A stretch of DNA of 64,000 bases from Bariatricus massiliensis (GTDB lineage: Bacteria > Bacillota > Clostridia > Lachnospirales > Lachnospiraceae): positions 62,001 to 126,000 of the forward strand of contig NZ_LT574838.1 in assembly GCF_900086725.1 (NCBI RefSeq). Direction: 5' to 3'. How positions within the stretch are numbered: the stretch's first letter is position 1; each line of letters begins with the position of its first letter. Below the pieces are notes generated by a model. It saw only the letters and a list, made by a program, of their open reading frames with translations, was not told the origin of the DNA and made no database searches. Position numbers and translations under genes: made by a program. Below are positions 1-7,611 of this stretch, piece after piece.

Positions 1-2082
1 TTCATACGCGGACACGATATTCCTTACCTTTCCTGTGACATAATGGCTGCCGCCCTTATCCTTCACATCTTCCACCATGCCGACAACAGCCACCGGCTTT
101 TCTATTTCTTCTGTCGTCTCACAGATGAACCAGCCTCTTTCTACGCCATCCGATTCTCCTTGACTCTCCTTAATCTCTGCTGTCCCTGTCTTACCAAGCA
201 TGGATAATCCTTCCAGTCTGGCTTCCGCTCCGGTACCCACCGGATTTTCAATCACCTGAATCAATCCACTCTTCACTGTCTGTGCCGTTTCTGCCGACAC
301 GGCCTTCTCTTTCCATATTTGTCCCTGATTATCCGCCTCCATCGACAGTGTGGGCTGAATCATGTTTCCGTCATTTACGAAAAGGCTGTACATGGAGAGT
401 AGGTGAACGGGATTTACAAGCAGTTTCCCCTGTCCATAGCCAGTATCCGCAAGCTGAATATCGGAATCAATCTTGTTGTCATCGTCATAAGTAGACGCTG
501 AAAGGCTTAGCTCAAAAGGCATTTTCTCATCAAATCCAAATTTCTTGAATCCCTTTGTCAATGTGTCTGCTCCTATATTTAATGCCGCCCTTGCGAAATA
601 AATATTATCAGAGTTTATAAATGCATTTTCCAGATTGACCGGCTCCCCATAGCCCACCAATGTTGTCACAAAATAATTTCCCCAGCTTTCATCCTTCTGC
701 CAGCTCAACCCCACATCCCCCAAATTTTCCTGTGGATCTAAGAGTCCGCTGTCGACACCGATTGCGGCGGTAATCGCTTTAAAGGTAGAACCGGGTACCC
801 ACGCACTTTTAAAACGGTTTGTGAGCGGCTTATCTTCCGCATTACTCAATTCATCCCAGCGCCGTCCCGACATTCCCATGATAAATTCATTCGGGTCATA
901 TCCGGGGGTACTCACAAGTGCAAGTACTTCCCCTGTCTTTGGATTCATAGCCGCAGCGGCGCCCGGGTCAGAGGCGAACTCTTCATAGGCTGTCCGCTGT
1001 AGGGATGCATCGATGGTCACATAAACATCCTTCCCATCCTTTGGCCCCTGCGTAGCTAAATTCTCCACCAAATTTCCTTCTCCGTCCACGATATTGATCT
1101 CCGCGCCATCCACTGCCCGAAGCTCTTGCTCAAATGCAGCCTCAAGTCCTGTCCTGCCGATTACACTATTGGCATGATAGCCTTGTCCCTCTAGTTCCTC
1201 TAGATCCTCTGCCGTGACCGGCTGAATATATCCCGTCAAATGTCCTGCCGCTGCACCCAGCGGATAGACCCTTCCGATTACGCTGTTAATCAAAATGCCG
1301 GGAATCTGAAGCAATTGTTCCGCCCTATCCTCATCTCCCTCAGCAATCTGTTTTAAAGGTACAAAGGTATCATCTTTTACATAAGACGCCCCCAGACTTT
1401 TCTCAATCCCCTCCGCCGTCATATCTAAAATCTCAGCAATTCTCTGGATATCAGCCTCTCTGTCACTCCCCATTTTACCCGGAACCAATCCCACTTCCGA
1501 GACATTTCCCTGCGTGGCAAGCGCCGTCCCTTTCCGGTCGTAAATATTTCCGCGCCGTGCCGTGCGGGTCTCCACACGCACCTTATAATCATCCTCAAGG
1601 GCCGGAAAAATCAGCGTAGAATCCCATTCTATTCTGTATTCTTTATCTTTATTCTTGACGAGCGTCATCTGATTGTCAAAATCGACACTGCCTGCGGACG
1701 TCTCCATCACCGTACTGTAAGTTATTACTTCTGTGTCCTTTGAGGAGGATGATTCCTTTTCCGCAAATTCAATGTGAATATCCGTGGCGCCAACTCCCTC
1801 ATATATCTTCTCGTTGCGTTCCACAAAATCACTCCTGCTTATCGATTTCTTTGAAGCATCCGTCAACAGTCCATACATCTGCTCATACTTTTTGTCGTTC
1901 AACATTTTAAAATATTTCTTTGCAGTTTCCTCCGGAACCGGACGATTTCTCATGCCCTGCCATACAAAAAATCCTCCCGCACCTAAAATAAGCACAGCAA
2001 GAACCGTTACAGGTATCACCCACTTTTTACCGGTATCCCCGCGTCTTCTTTTCCTTTTCAAATACTCCCTTCTCGTATCCAT
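1..2082 (-). CDS. Class B penicillin-binding protein, PBP2a/PBP3-like (C-terminus beyond window)
   Basis: A transpeptidase that cross-links peptidoglycan outside the membrane. The frame is open from ATG 2082 (AGGAGGG just upstream) to base 1, giving about 694 residues without a stop. Residues 1-17 are very basic (MDTRREYLKRKRRRGD), followed by one membrane anchor (about 20-38). Residues 45-150 resemble the NTF2-like MecA_N domain, then a dimerisation region (RRGNIYDRKG near 180), then the transpeptidase domain with SxxK (PGSTFK, about 430), SxN (NSDN, about 491) and KTG (GKTGTAE, about 630). All three active-site motifs are intact. The MecA_N domain places it with low-affinity PBPs such as B. 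subtilis PBP3; actual beta-lactam affinity cannot be read from sequence. The last residues and the stop are off the window. An extended -10 promoter in the 2111-2164 repeat lies at the right distance to drive it. Confidence 0.93.
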   Translation of the reverse strand, partial: MDTRREYLKRKRRRGDTGKKWVIPVTVLAVLILGAGGFFVWQGMRNRPVPEETAKKYFKMLNDKKYEQMYGLLTDASKKSISRSDFVERNEKIYEGVGATDIHIEFAEKESSSSKDTEVITYSTVMETSAGSVDFDNQMTLVKNKDKEYRIEWDSTLIFPALEDDYKVRVETRTARRGNIYDRKGTALATQGNVSEVGLVPGKMGSDREADIQRIAEILDMTAEGIEKSLGASYVKDDTFVPLKQIAEGDEDRAEQLLQIPGILINSVIGRVYPLGAAAGHLTGYIQPVTAEDLEELEGQGYHANSVIGRTGLEAAFEQELRAVDGAEINIVDGEGNLVENLATQGPKDGKDVYVTIDASLQRTAYEEFASDPGAAAAMNPKTGEVLALVSTPGYDPNEFIMGMSGRRWDELSNAEDKPLTNRFKSAWVPGSTFKAITAAIGVDSGLLDPQENLGDVGLSWQKDESWGNYFVTTLVGYGEPVNLENAFINSDNIYFARAALNIGADTLTKGFKKFGFDEKMPFELSLSASTYDDDNKIDSDIQLADTGYGQGKLLVNPVHLLSMYSLFVNDGNMIQPTLSMEADNQGQIWKEKAVSAETAQTVKSGLIQVIENPVGTGAEARLEGLSMLGKTGTAEIKESQGESDGVERGWFICETTEEIEKPVAVVGMVEDVKDKGGSHYVTGKVRNIVSAYE

Positions 2083-2110
2083 AAAGCCCTCCTTTACATA
2101 ATTATCTATT

Positions 2111-2119
2111 ATTATACCA
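2111..2119 (-). promoter_or_regulatory. Extended -10 promoter for the PBP gene
   Basis: TGGTATAAT read on the minus strand (TATAAT at 2116-2111, TG at 2119-2118). Predicted start of transcription near 2104, giving a leader of about 20 bases with an AGGAGGG ribosome site before ATG 2082. Confidence 0.6.
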
Positions 2120-2164
2120 CAAACGTAGAAAAGGAAGCGGCGCTTTGCGCCATTTACTTTTCAA
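2111..2164 (-). repeat. Promoter-bearing repeat, copy I
   Basis: A 54-bp unit nearly identical (about 52 of 54) to 2245-2298. On the minus strand it holds GGCGCAAAGCGCC (a 5-bp hairpin) and ends in GTGGTATAAT, an extended -10 box (TGGTATAAT at 2111-2119) 29 bases upstream of the PBP start codon. No good -35 is visible, as expected for extended -10 promoters. Confidence 0.8.
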
Positions 2165-2182
2165 GTGGTGGCTTGCCGGTAT

Positions 2183-2298
2183 AATATGCCGCTAAGGCGG
2201 CAGAAAGGCAATGCAATTGCCTTTGATTGCACGTATGTGCAATCATTATACCACAAACGCAGAAAAGGAAGCGGTGCTTTGCGCCATTTACTTTTCAA
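2183..2298 (-). repeat. Promoter-hairpin repeat, copy II
   Basis: Contains a second copy of the 54-bp unit (2245-2298) with the same TGGTATAAT box on the minus strand (2245-2253), followed downstream by a 9-bp stem-loop, AAAGGCAAT / ATTGCCTTT with a 3-base loop (2204-2224), and a GCCGC-rich end. The same -10 plus hairpin plus GCCGC order recurs on the plus strand at 28651-28710. It is therefore a dispersed element, not a coding N-terminus: the open frame from 2165 into the next gene is only read-through of this repeat. Confidence 0.75.
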
Positions 2299-2362
2299 CA
2301 AGATGATTATTTTTGAATATAGTAAAAGAAATAAGGATTTTATCCAATCACAGGAGTCTCCT

Positions 2363-3007
2363 ATGCACCTAATATCATCCCTTCTGTTTGCCCTTTCTGC
2401 CAATATGGATACTTTCATTGTAGGAATGTCCTGCGGCATAAAAAAAGATCATATCTCTCTGTTCAGAAATATGGTCATCAGTTTGATTACCTTGGCCGGG
2501 ACTGTCATCTCCATATCTGCCGGGCTGACACTGGCCCCGCTGCTGCCGAAGAAAGCCGCACAGATATCGGGCAGTATTATCCTGATACTGCTGGGCTTGT
2601 ACTATATCATTAAATCCATAATCATACGAATAAAAGAAAGCCATAAGAACAAACTGATGAGAATCTCTGCCCTATCAGCGGCAGAACTTCCAGACTGCTC
2701 CGAGGAATCTACTTGCGATATTAAAATGACCGAACTCCCTCCGGACAGACATCTGCTCCCCATGAAAGATGCCGTGCTTCTGGGCCTTGCCCTCTCCATC
2801 AATAACATCGGCATGGGTATCGGCGCCAGCATAACGGGGGTGGAGCTTTTCCCCACCGCTGTCCTGACACTTGCAGTATCTATGTTGTTCTTAACACTCG
2901 GCAATCAACTTGGTGAATCCACATTTTTCAAGACCATCCGCTGGGCTGCTGACCCGCTGTCCGGCCTAATCCTTGTCGGACTGGGCGTTTATGAAATATT
3001 TATCTGA
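2363..3007 (+). CDS. MntP/YtaF-like six-helix membrane protein
   Basis: A 214-residue integral membrane protein. The start is ATG 2363, preceded by CAGGAGTCTCCT; upstream in-frame sequence belongs to the intergenic repeat. Six hydrophobic segments (about 1-22, 33-58, 68-90, 136-157, 163-182, 198-214) form two halves that each begin with a related motif: ALSANMDTF (10-18, with Asp16) and ALSINNIGMG (143-152). This inverted two-half pattern with polar residues in the helices is seen in the MntP manganese exporter and in the sporulation protein YtaF. The second half has Asn-Asn where MntP-type exporters carry an acidic residue, and a long Cys-containing loop (about 95-130) separates the halves, which favours YtaF over a classical Mn2+ exporter. 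Function remains uncertain; it stands alone between two unrelated genes. Confidence 0.75.
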   Translation: MHLISSLLFALSANMDTFIVGMSCGIKKDHISLFRNMVISLITLAGTVISISAGLTLAPLLPKKAAQISGSIILILLGLYYIIKSIIIRIKESHKNKLMRISALSAAELPDCSEESTCDIKMTELPPDRHLLPMKDAVLLGLALSINNIGMGIGASITGVELFPTAVLTLAVSMLFLTLGNQLGESTFFKTIRWAADPLSGLILVGLGVYEIFI

Positions 3008-3082
3008 CGTATACCGCCATTGCTGTAAATATTATAGCAATGGCTTCCATAAGAACTACTTCCCTTTTACTAGTAATTTATG

Positions 3083-3088
3083 TATAAT
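3083..3088 (+). promoter_or_regulatory. -10 box upstream of the chemoreceptor gene
   Basis: TATAAT 36 bases before ATG 3124; no clear -35. Low-confidence promoter. Confidence 0.35.
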
Positions 3089-3123
3089 AAAGCCATATCA
3101 TTCTAAATTAAGTGAGGATAAAA

Positions 3124-4797
3124 ATGAAGAATTTCAAAGTACGTAAAAAACTGCTTTTCTCTTTTGCTGTCGTCTTACTCTTATTTTTCTTTTCTACCGT
3201 GGCAGGACTAGTCAGCTTGAATAAGGTAAGGACAGAGCTGACAACATATTGTGAGCATCCATTTCCTGTTGTCAAAGCGGGCAACACGGCAGCCACGTAT
3301 CTGGAAAGCCTGCAGAAGAATATATTCAGGGCTATCTCTTCCAATGATACCTCTACAATCAAAACTGCGCTTGAAGATATGGAGCAAGATTATAATAAAG
3401 TATCTGAACAGCTTCCAATCATTAAAGAGTTATTTCTGGGCGACAAGGAATTAGTCGATAAGATGAGTGCGGAGCTAAAGAACCTGACCCCTCAGCGCAG
3501 GCAAGTACTTCAGCTCATTGATGAGGGCAGACAGAATGAAGCCTCTGAATATATGGAGGCAAACTACCTCCCTATCATTACAAAGGCTTCTGAATATTTG
3601 AATGAGATTATTGCCTACTCGGGAAATACAAGCGCCAGACTTCTGGATACCACTACAAACGCACAGATTACAACCACTTATCTCTTGATTATAATGTGTG
3701 CTATTTCCTTCGTAATTAGTATTATACTCTGTATTTATATCACCCACTCGATTACAGCTCCCGTCAAGGAGATCGAAACCGCAGCCAATACCATGGCAAA
3801 GGGCGACTTGAATGTGTCTTTGACTTATGAGAGCCAAGACGAATTGGGAAGCCTGACTTCCGCAATGAAAACTATGAGCCAGAATCTAAATGAGATTATC
3901 CGTGATATCGGATATATTTTGAAGGAGCTTTCCGAAGGCAATTTTCATGTGCGCTCCGCAAAGCCTGAGCTTTACATTGGCAACTATGAGCCTATCCGTA
4001 ACTCTCTGCGTCTCATCCGGGATAACCTCAACGCCACAATGACCCAGATTAACGAGGCGGCTGAGCAGGTGGCAGACGGAAGCGCACAAGTCTCCAACGG
4101 CTCACAGAATCTTTCCCGCGGGGCGGCAGAACAGGCAAGCTCTATTGAAGAACTGGCCACCACTCTCACTGCAGTCTCTGAACAAGTAATATTTAATGCA
4201 AAAAATTCTCAGAAAGTCTGTCAAAAAGCGGATATGATATCCGGTGAGCTTTCAAACAGCAGTGAGCGCATGCAGGATATGCTGGACGCCATGGCCGATA
4301 TAAAAGTAAAATCCAAGAAAATAGGCAGTATAATCAGTACAATAGAAGATATTGCATTCCAGACGAACATTCTGGCACTTAACGCCACAATTGAAGCCGC
4401 GAGGGCTGGCGAAGCAGGCAGGGGGTTCGCAGTGGTGGCCGGTGAAGTGCGCAGCCTTGCCGACAAAAGTACTACCGCTTCCAAAGATACTGCCGCACTG
4501 ATCAAAGAGTCCCTGCTCTCCGTCGACACAGGAATCAAGATTGCACATGAGACCGCCGATTCTCTATTTACTGTTGTAGAGGGCGTCCAGCAGGTTACAC
4601 AAAGTGTGGACCGCATCTCTGAAGATTCTGTTGAACAAGCAGACTCACTTGCACAGATTAAACAGGGAATTGAAGATATTGCCGGAATTGTACATACAAA
4701 CTCCGCTACGGCCGAGGAAGGCGCAGCTGCCAGTGAAGAACTATCCGCTCAGGCACAGCTGCTCAATGATTTAGTCCGCCAGTTCCAATTAGTTTAA
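3124..4797 (+). CDS. Methyl-accepting chemotaxis protein
   Basis: A transmembrane chemoreceptor that relays ligand signals to CheA/CheW. ATG 3124 (GTGAGGAT upstream) is preferred over the in-frame GTG 3112, which is part of the ribosome site; 557 residues. Order of parts: basic start, TM1 (about 9-31), extracytoplasmic helical region of the four-helix-bundle type (32-182), TM2 (about 183-207), HAMP (208-262), then a long cytoplasmic coiled coil with the conserved hairpin tip AFQTNILALNATIEAARAGE (about 411-430) and adaptation-helix Glu/Gln-Ala rich stretches (QEAAEQV-like, AEEGAAASEE). No CheR-docking pentapeptide at the C-terminus (ends RQFQLV). No chemotaxis or flagellar genes are near, so the ligand and the partner signalling complex are unknown. 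Confidence 0.93.
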   Translation: MKNFKVRKKLLFSFAVVLLLFFFSTVAGLVSLNKVRTELTTYCEHPFPVVKAGNTAATYLESLQKNIFRAISSNDTSTIKTALEDMEQDYNKVSEQLPIIKELFLGDKELVDKMSAELKNLTPQRRQVLQLIDEGRQNEASEYMEANYLPIITKASEYLNEIIAYSGNTSARLLDTTTNAQITTTYLLIIMCAISFVISIILCIYITHSITAPVKEIETAANTMAKGDLNVSLTYESQDELGSLTSAMKTMSQNLNEIIRDIGYILKELSEGNFHVRSAKPELYIGNYEPIRNSLRLIRDNLNATMTQINEAAEQVADGSAQVSNGSQNLSRGAAEQASSIEELATTLTAVSEQVIFNAKNSQKVCQKADMISGELSNSSERMQDMLDAMADIKVKSKKIGSIISTIEDIAFQTNILALNATIEAARAGEAGRGFAVVAGEVRSLADKSTTASKDTAALIKESLLSVDTGIKIAHETADSLFTVVEGVQQVTQSVDRISEDSVEQADSLAQIKQGIEDIAGIVHTNSATAEEGAAASEELSAQAQLLNDLVRQFQLV

Positions 4798-4883
4798 TTT
4801 TTTTAGCATAACTTCTCTTGATTCGTCATAGAGTGATACAAGATTTTACTGTATCAATTAAAATATCAAGAGGAGGACAGCTA

Positions 4884-5414
4884 ATGAATCTGATTCCAAA
4901 TAATGAATGTAGTGTCACAATCGACCTGCCTTATCCACCGATACAGACAGAATGCCGCTGCTCAGATTATGCCTATGCCATGTTAAGTAACATCGGCAGT
5001 GACAATTCTGAGATGTCGGCAGTCTGTCTGTATTTTTATAACAGTGTAATCTTGAATCCCGATTATGAAGAGCTTGCAGAATGTTTCCATAAAATCAGTG
5101 TCGTTGAAATGCATCATCTGCACATCTTTGCCTCTCTGGCGTCCCAAATGGGTCTGGATCCCCGGCTGTGGAGCATGCAGAACCGCCGCAGAAGTTATTG
5201 GTCCCCGGCCTATAACTCATATCCCCGCAGCCTCAAAGAACTCATTGAAAATTCAATCAAAGGGGAGTTGGCGGCCATTCAAAAATATACCCGGCAATCC
5301 GAGATTATCCGCGATGCAGATATCGTTGAAATATTAGACCGCATTATACTTGACGAACAGCGTCATGTAGAACTTTTTCATCTTATGCTGGATAAATGCT
5401 GCTGCGACGGTTAG
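4884..5414 (+). CDS. Ferritin-like di-iron family protein
   Basis: A 176-residue soluble protein. ATG 4884 follows AGGAGG with good spacing; the in-frame upstream start lacks a ribosome site. The pattern fits a ferritin-like four-helix bundle: ExxH in KISVVEMHHLHIF (about 70-82), a Glu in KGELAAIQKY (about 128-137), and ExxH in LDEQRHVELFH (about 158-168), i.e. the paired E..ExxH layout used by rubrerythrin-like and ferritin-like proteins to bind a di-metal centre. The N-terminus carries a C-R-C motif (ECRCSDY) and the C-terminus ends in DKCCCDG, an unusual triple Cys. No rubredoxin domain. Likely role in iron or peroxide handling, or a spore-related paralogue; specific function unknown. Gene stands alone before a strong bidirectional terminator. 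Confidence 0.7.
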   Translation: MNLIPNNECSVTIDLPYPPIQTECRCSDYAYAMLSNIGSDNSEMSAVCLYFYNSVILNPDYEELAECFHKISVVEMHHLHIFASLASQMGLDPRLWSMQNRRRSYWSPAYNSYPRSLKELIENSIKGELAAIQKYTRQSEIIRDADIVEILDRIILDEQRHVELFHLMLDKCCCDG

Positions 5415-5435
5415 GCCCCTATGTTACATAACAAT

Positions 5436-5462
5436 CAACCCGGGAAAACAATTCCCGGGTTG
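5436..5462. terminator. Bidirectional terminator between convergent genes
   Basis: CAACCCGGGAA, a 5-base loop, TTCCCGGGTTG: an 11-bp perfect stem between the ends of the ferritin-like (+) and GGDEF (-) genes. Confidence 0.8.
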
Positions 5463-5474
5463 AAAGTCTTTCCG

Positions 5475-7532
5475 TCAATAATTACGTTCTGATGCCGCCG
5501 CGATTCCAAGAAGAACCGATACTACCTCAGGATCGAACCAATGACGATATCCTTCAAATATACCTTTGTCTATTTCTGATGCAAACCACATATCAACAGC
5601 GCCAATAATTCGTGACAACAGCGGGATATCCCATCCCGACAGTCCAGCCGGACTTCCGCTGCCGTCCCAATGCTCCGTAAAATGGAGAACATAGCCGGCC
5701 ACATTTTTATACGCTTCGACAGCCGACAGTATTCGGTAGCCTGTTTCCGTATTCCGGCAGTCTGCCTCCGCGGCACTTAAGGCTTCAAACTGAAATACCC
5801 TGCACATACCAATGTTTCGAAGCCTGTACGCCTGTTTCAATAACGGCTTCAAATCCGGGCACATTGCCTCTGCTATCTCCTCCAATATATGTTCTTCCTC
5901 CTCACTAAGCCGCTTTACGCTCTTATCTTCCTCTGCAAGTTTGATGATATTTTCAACTGTCCTCCGCTTCATCTCTGTGCTCTCCGTCAATTTAGAGCTG
6001 TACATCATCTTATCCGCCTGCCTGATTACTTCATCAAGAGCTTTTTCTTTATTGTACTTTATTCCATAGCCAAGTGAGGCAGAAACTTCTATACCTCTAA
6101 TATTCACCTGAGAGAATATCTGTCTGAGGCGGGCGACTATTTCCTGAGCCTCCTCCTCTGTTATGCAGGGCATCGCAATGATGAACTCATCTCCCCCTGA
6201 CCGTACCAGAATGTCCTCGTCCCTGCAGACTTGTCCCAAAGACTGTGCAATACTGATAATGAGAGCGTCGCCCACATCATGTCCAAAGACATCATTGACC
6301 ATTTTTAATCCATTGATATCACAGCAGAGAATACAGAGTGGATAGTTCCTGCGCACATCCAGACGCTGCCGCTCCTCCACGAAATAACGGCGGTTATATA
6401 ATCCAGTCATCGAGTCATGAAAACTCAAAAATTCAGCCGCTTTTCGCTGCTCCTCCCTTTTGGCTATATTTTTTACTATAATTTCGATATTATTGGCTAT
6501 GCCGTTAATTTCCGCATTATAATATTTGGTATCTTCTACATCGTCCGGACAGCCCAGCGCGACTTTCTCTATCCTGCTTTTCAGCACCATAATCGGCCTC
6601 GCGAATCTAAACATTAGAAGCCTGCTCAATATCAGCCCCAAAACAATAGAAATGCCGATTATTAATAGGAGAAGATATGCAATGGCAGAAATAACCGGGG
6701 CTGTCACTTCTTTCGCATCGATGGCGGTGGCTATGATGAAATTACTGTTAGGAATCCGTTCAAAATAAGCCATGGAATTGATTCCATCCTTTTTGTATTC
6801 GCCATAATTGCTTTTTCCTTCCACAACCCTGTCCCACGTTTTTTCGTCAATGTAATTCAAAAGCATATCGTTCACATATTTTTCTTCCGGGTGAATGAGG
6901 ACCATCCCCTCCGAGTCTAAAATGTAACTGCGCTGGGAATCATATTGATATTTTGTCCCCAGCTGCTCAGTTATACTTTTATTGGAGCAGTCAATGGAGA
7001 CTGCTCCCCGCACATTGCCCTCGGAATCGACCAGCTTCTTGCTCTGGCTGAACAGCCATTCTCCGTTGGCTGCATCCTGATAGACCAGCTGTGCTACGCC
7101 GTCCGTCTCTCTGGCCGCTCTGTACCACGGTCTTTCAGTTGGGTCATAGCCTTCCGGAGTATCATAATTACGGATATACAGGCTCCCGTCCTCATATCCA
7201 GAATAAATATATGTAATTTGAGTATTGTCTTTAAGAATTGGCTCATAAATCGAAAAGACTTCCGAAGGATTGCCGTCTCCTCCGTTAATCACCGTGCTGT
7301 CCCTAGAAAGTATACTCACCAAAGATGCATTTTCGTGAAACAGTCTTTCCGTATATATTAGAATCTGGCTGTTGCAGCTGTGGAGTGAGTTTTTTGCACT
7401 GTCTATAATATTACTATATAAAACCTTCAAAAATATACCAGAAAAAAGAAGCGCCACAATCGACAAAAATGTAAAGCTGAGCCAAAAAATTTCCCTTTTG
7501 ATTGTCAGCGTCCTCCTTTTGCCCTTCTGCAT
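5475..7532 (-). CDS. dCache sensor diguanylate cyclase with a partial HD-GYP tail
   Basis: Predicted to make cyclic di-GMP in response to an extracellular ligand. 685 residues from ATG 7532 (AGGAGGA upstream). Layout: TM1 (about 15-37), extracytoplasmic dCache-type domain (about 40-270, with WYRAARE), TM2 (about 275-300), HAMP-like linker, GGDEF domain (about 370-520). The active site is intact (RSGGDEF, about 444-450) and the allosteric I-site RxxD (RDED) lies exactly five residues before it, so product inhibition is likely. The remaining 150 residues end in EHWDGSGSPAGLSG, IPLLSRIIGAVDMWF, which matches only the C-terminal half of HD-GYP phosphodiesterases; the catalytic HD pair is not recognisable, so the tail is probably inactive or regulatory. 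Confidence 0.88.
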   Translation of the reverse strand: MQKGKRRTLTIKREIFWLSFTFLSIVALLFSGIFLKVLYSNIIDSAKNSLHSCNSQILIYTERLFHENASLVSILSRDSTVINGGDGNPSEVFSIYEPILKDNTQITYIYSGYEDGSLYIRNYDTPEGYDPTERPWYRAARETDGVAQLVYQDAANGEWLFSQSKKLVDSEGNVRGAVSIDCSNKSITEQLGTKYQYDSQRSYILDSEGMVLIHPEEKYVNDMLLNYIDEKTWDRVVEGKSNYGEYKKDGINSMAYFERIPNSNFIIATAIDAKEVTAPVISAIAYLLLLIIGISIVLGLILSRLLMFRFARPIMVLKSRIEKVALGCPDDVEDTKYYNAEINGIANNIEIIVKNIAKREEQRKAAEFLSFHDSMTGLYNRRYFVEERQRLDVRRNYPLCILCCDINGLKMVNDVFGHDVGDALIISIAQSLGQVCRDEDILVRSGGDEFIIAMPCITEEEAQEIVARLRQIFSQVNIRGIEVSASLGYGIKYNKEKALDEVIRQADKMMYSSKLTESTEMKRRTVENIIKLAEEDKSVKRLSEEEEHILEEIAEAMCPDLKPLLKQAYRLRNIGMCRVFQFEALSAAEADCRNTETGYRILSAVEAYKNVAGYVLHFTEHWDGSGSPAGLSGWDIPLLSRIIGAVDMWFASEIDKGIFEGYRHWFDPEVVSVLLGIAAASERNY

Positions 7533-7611
7533 GTCCTATTCCTCCTGTAAAATCAATATGAAAATCACTTTATATAGATAAGTTTATCATATTTTACAGG
7601 CAAAAAACATC

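Noticed and set aside
2165..2362. N-terminal extension of the YtaF/MntP-like protein starting at 2165
   Set aside because: The extra 66 residues are translated repeat sequence, with a related peptide in the opposite-strand frame at 28.6-28.8 kb; CAGGAG stands only before ATG 2363.
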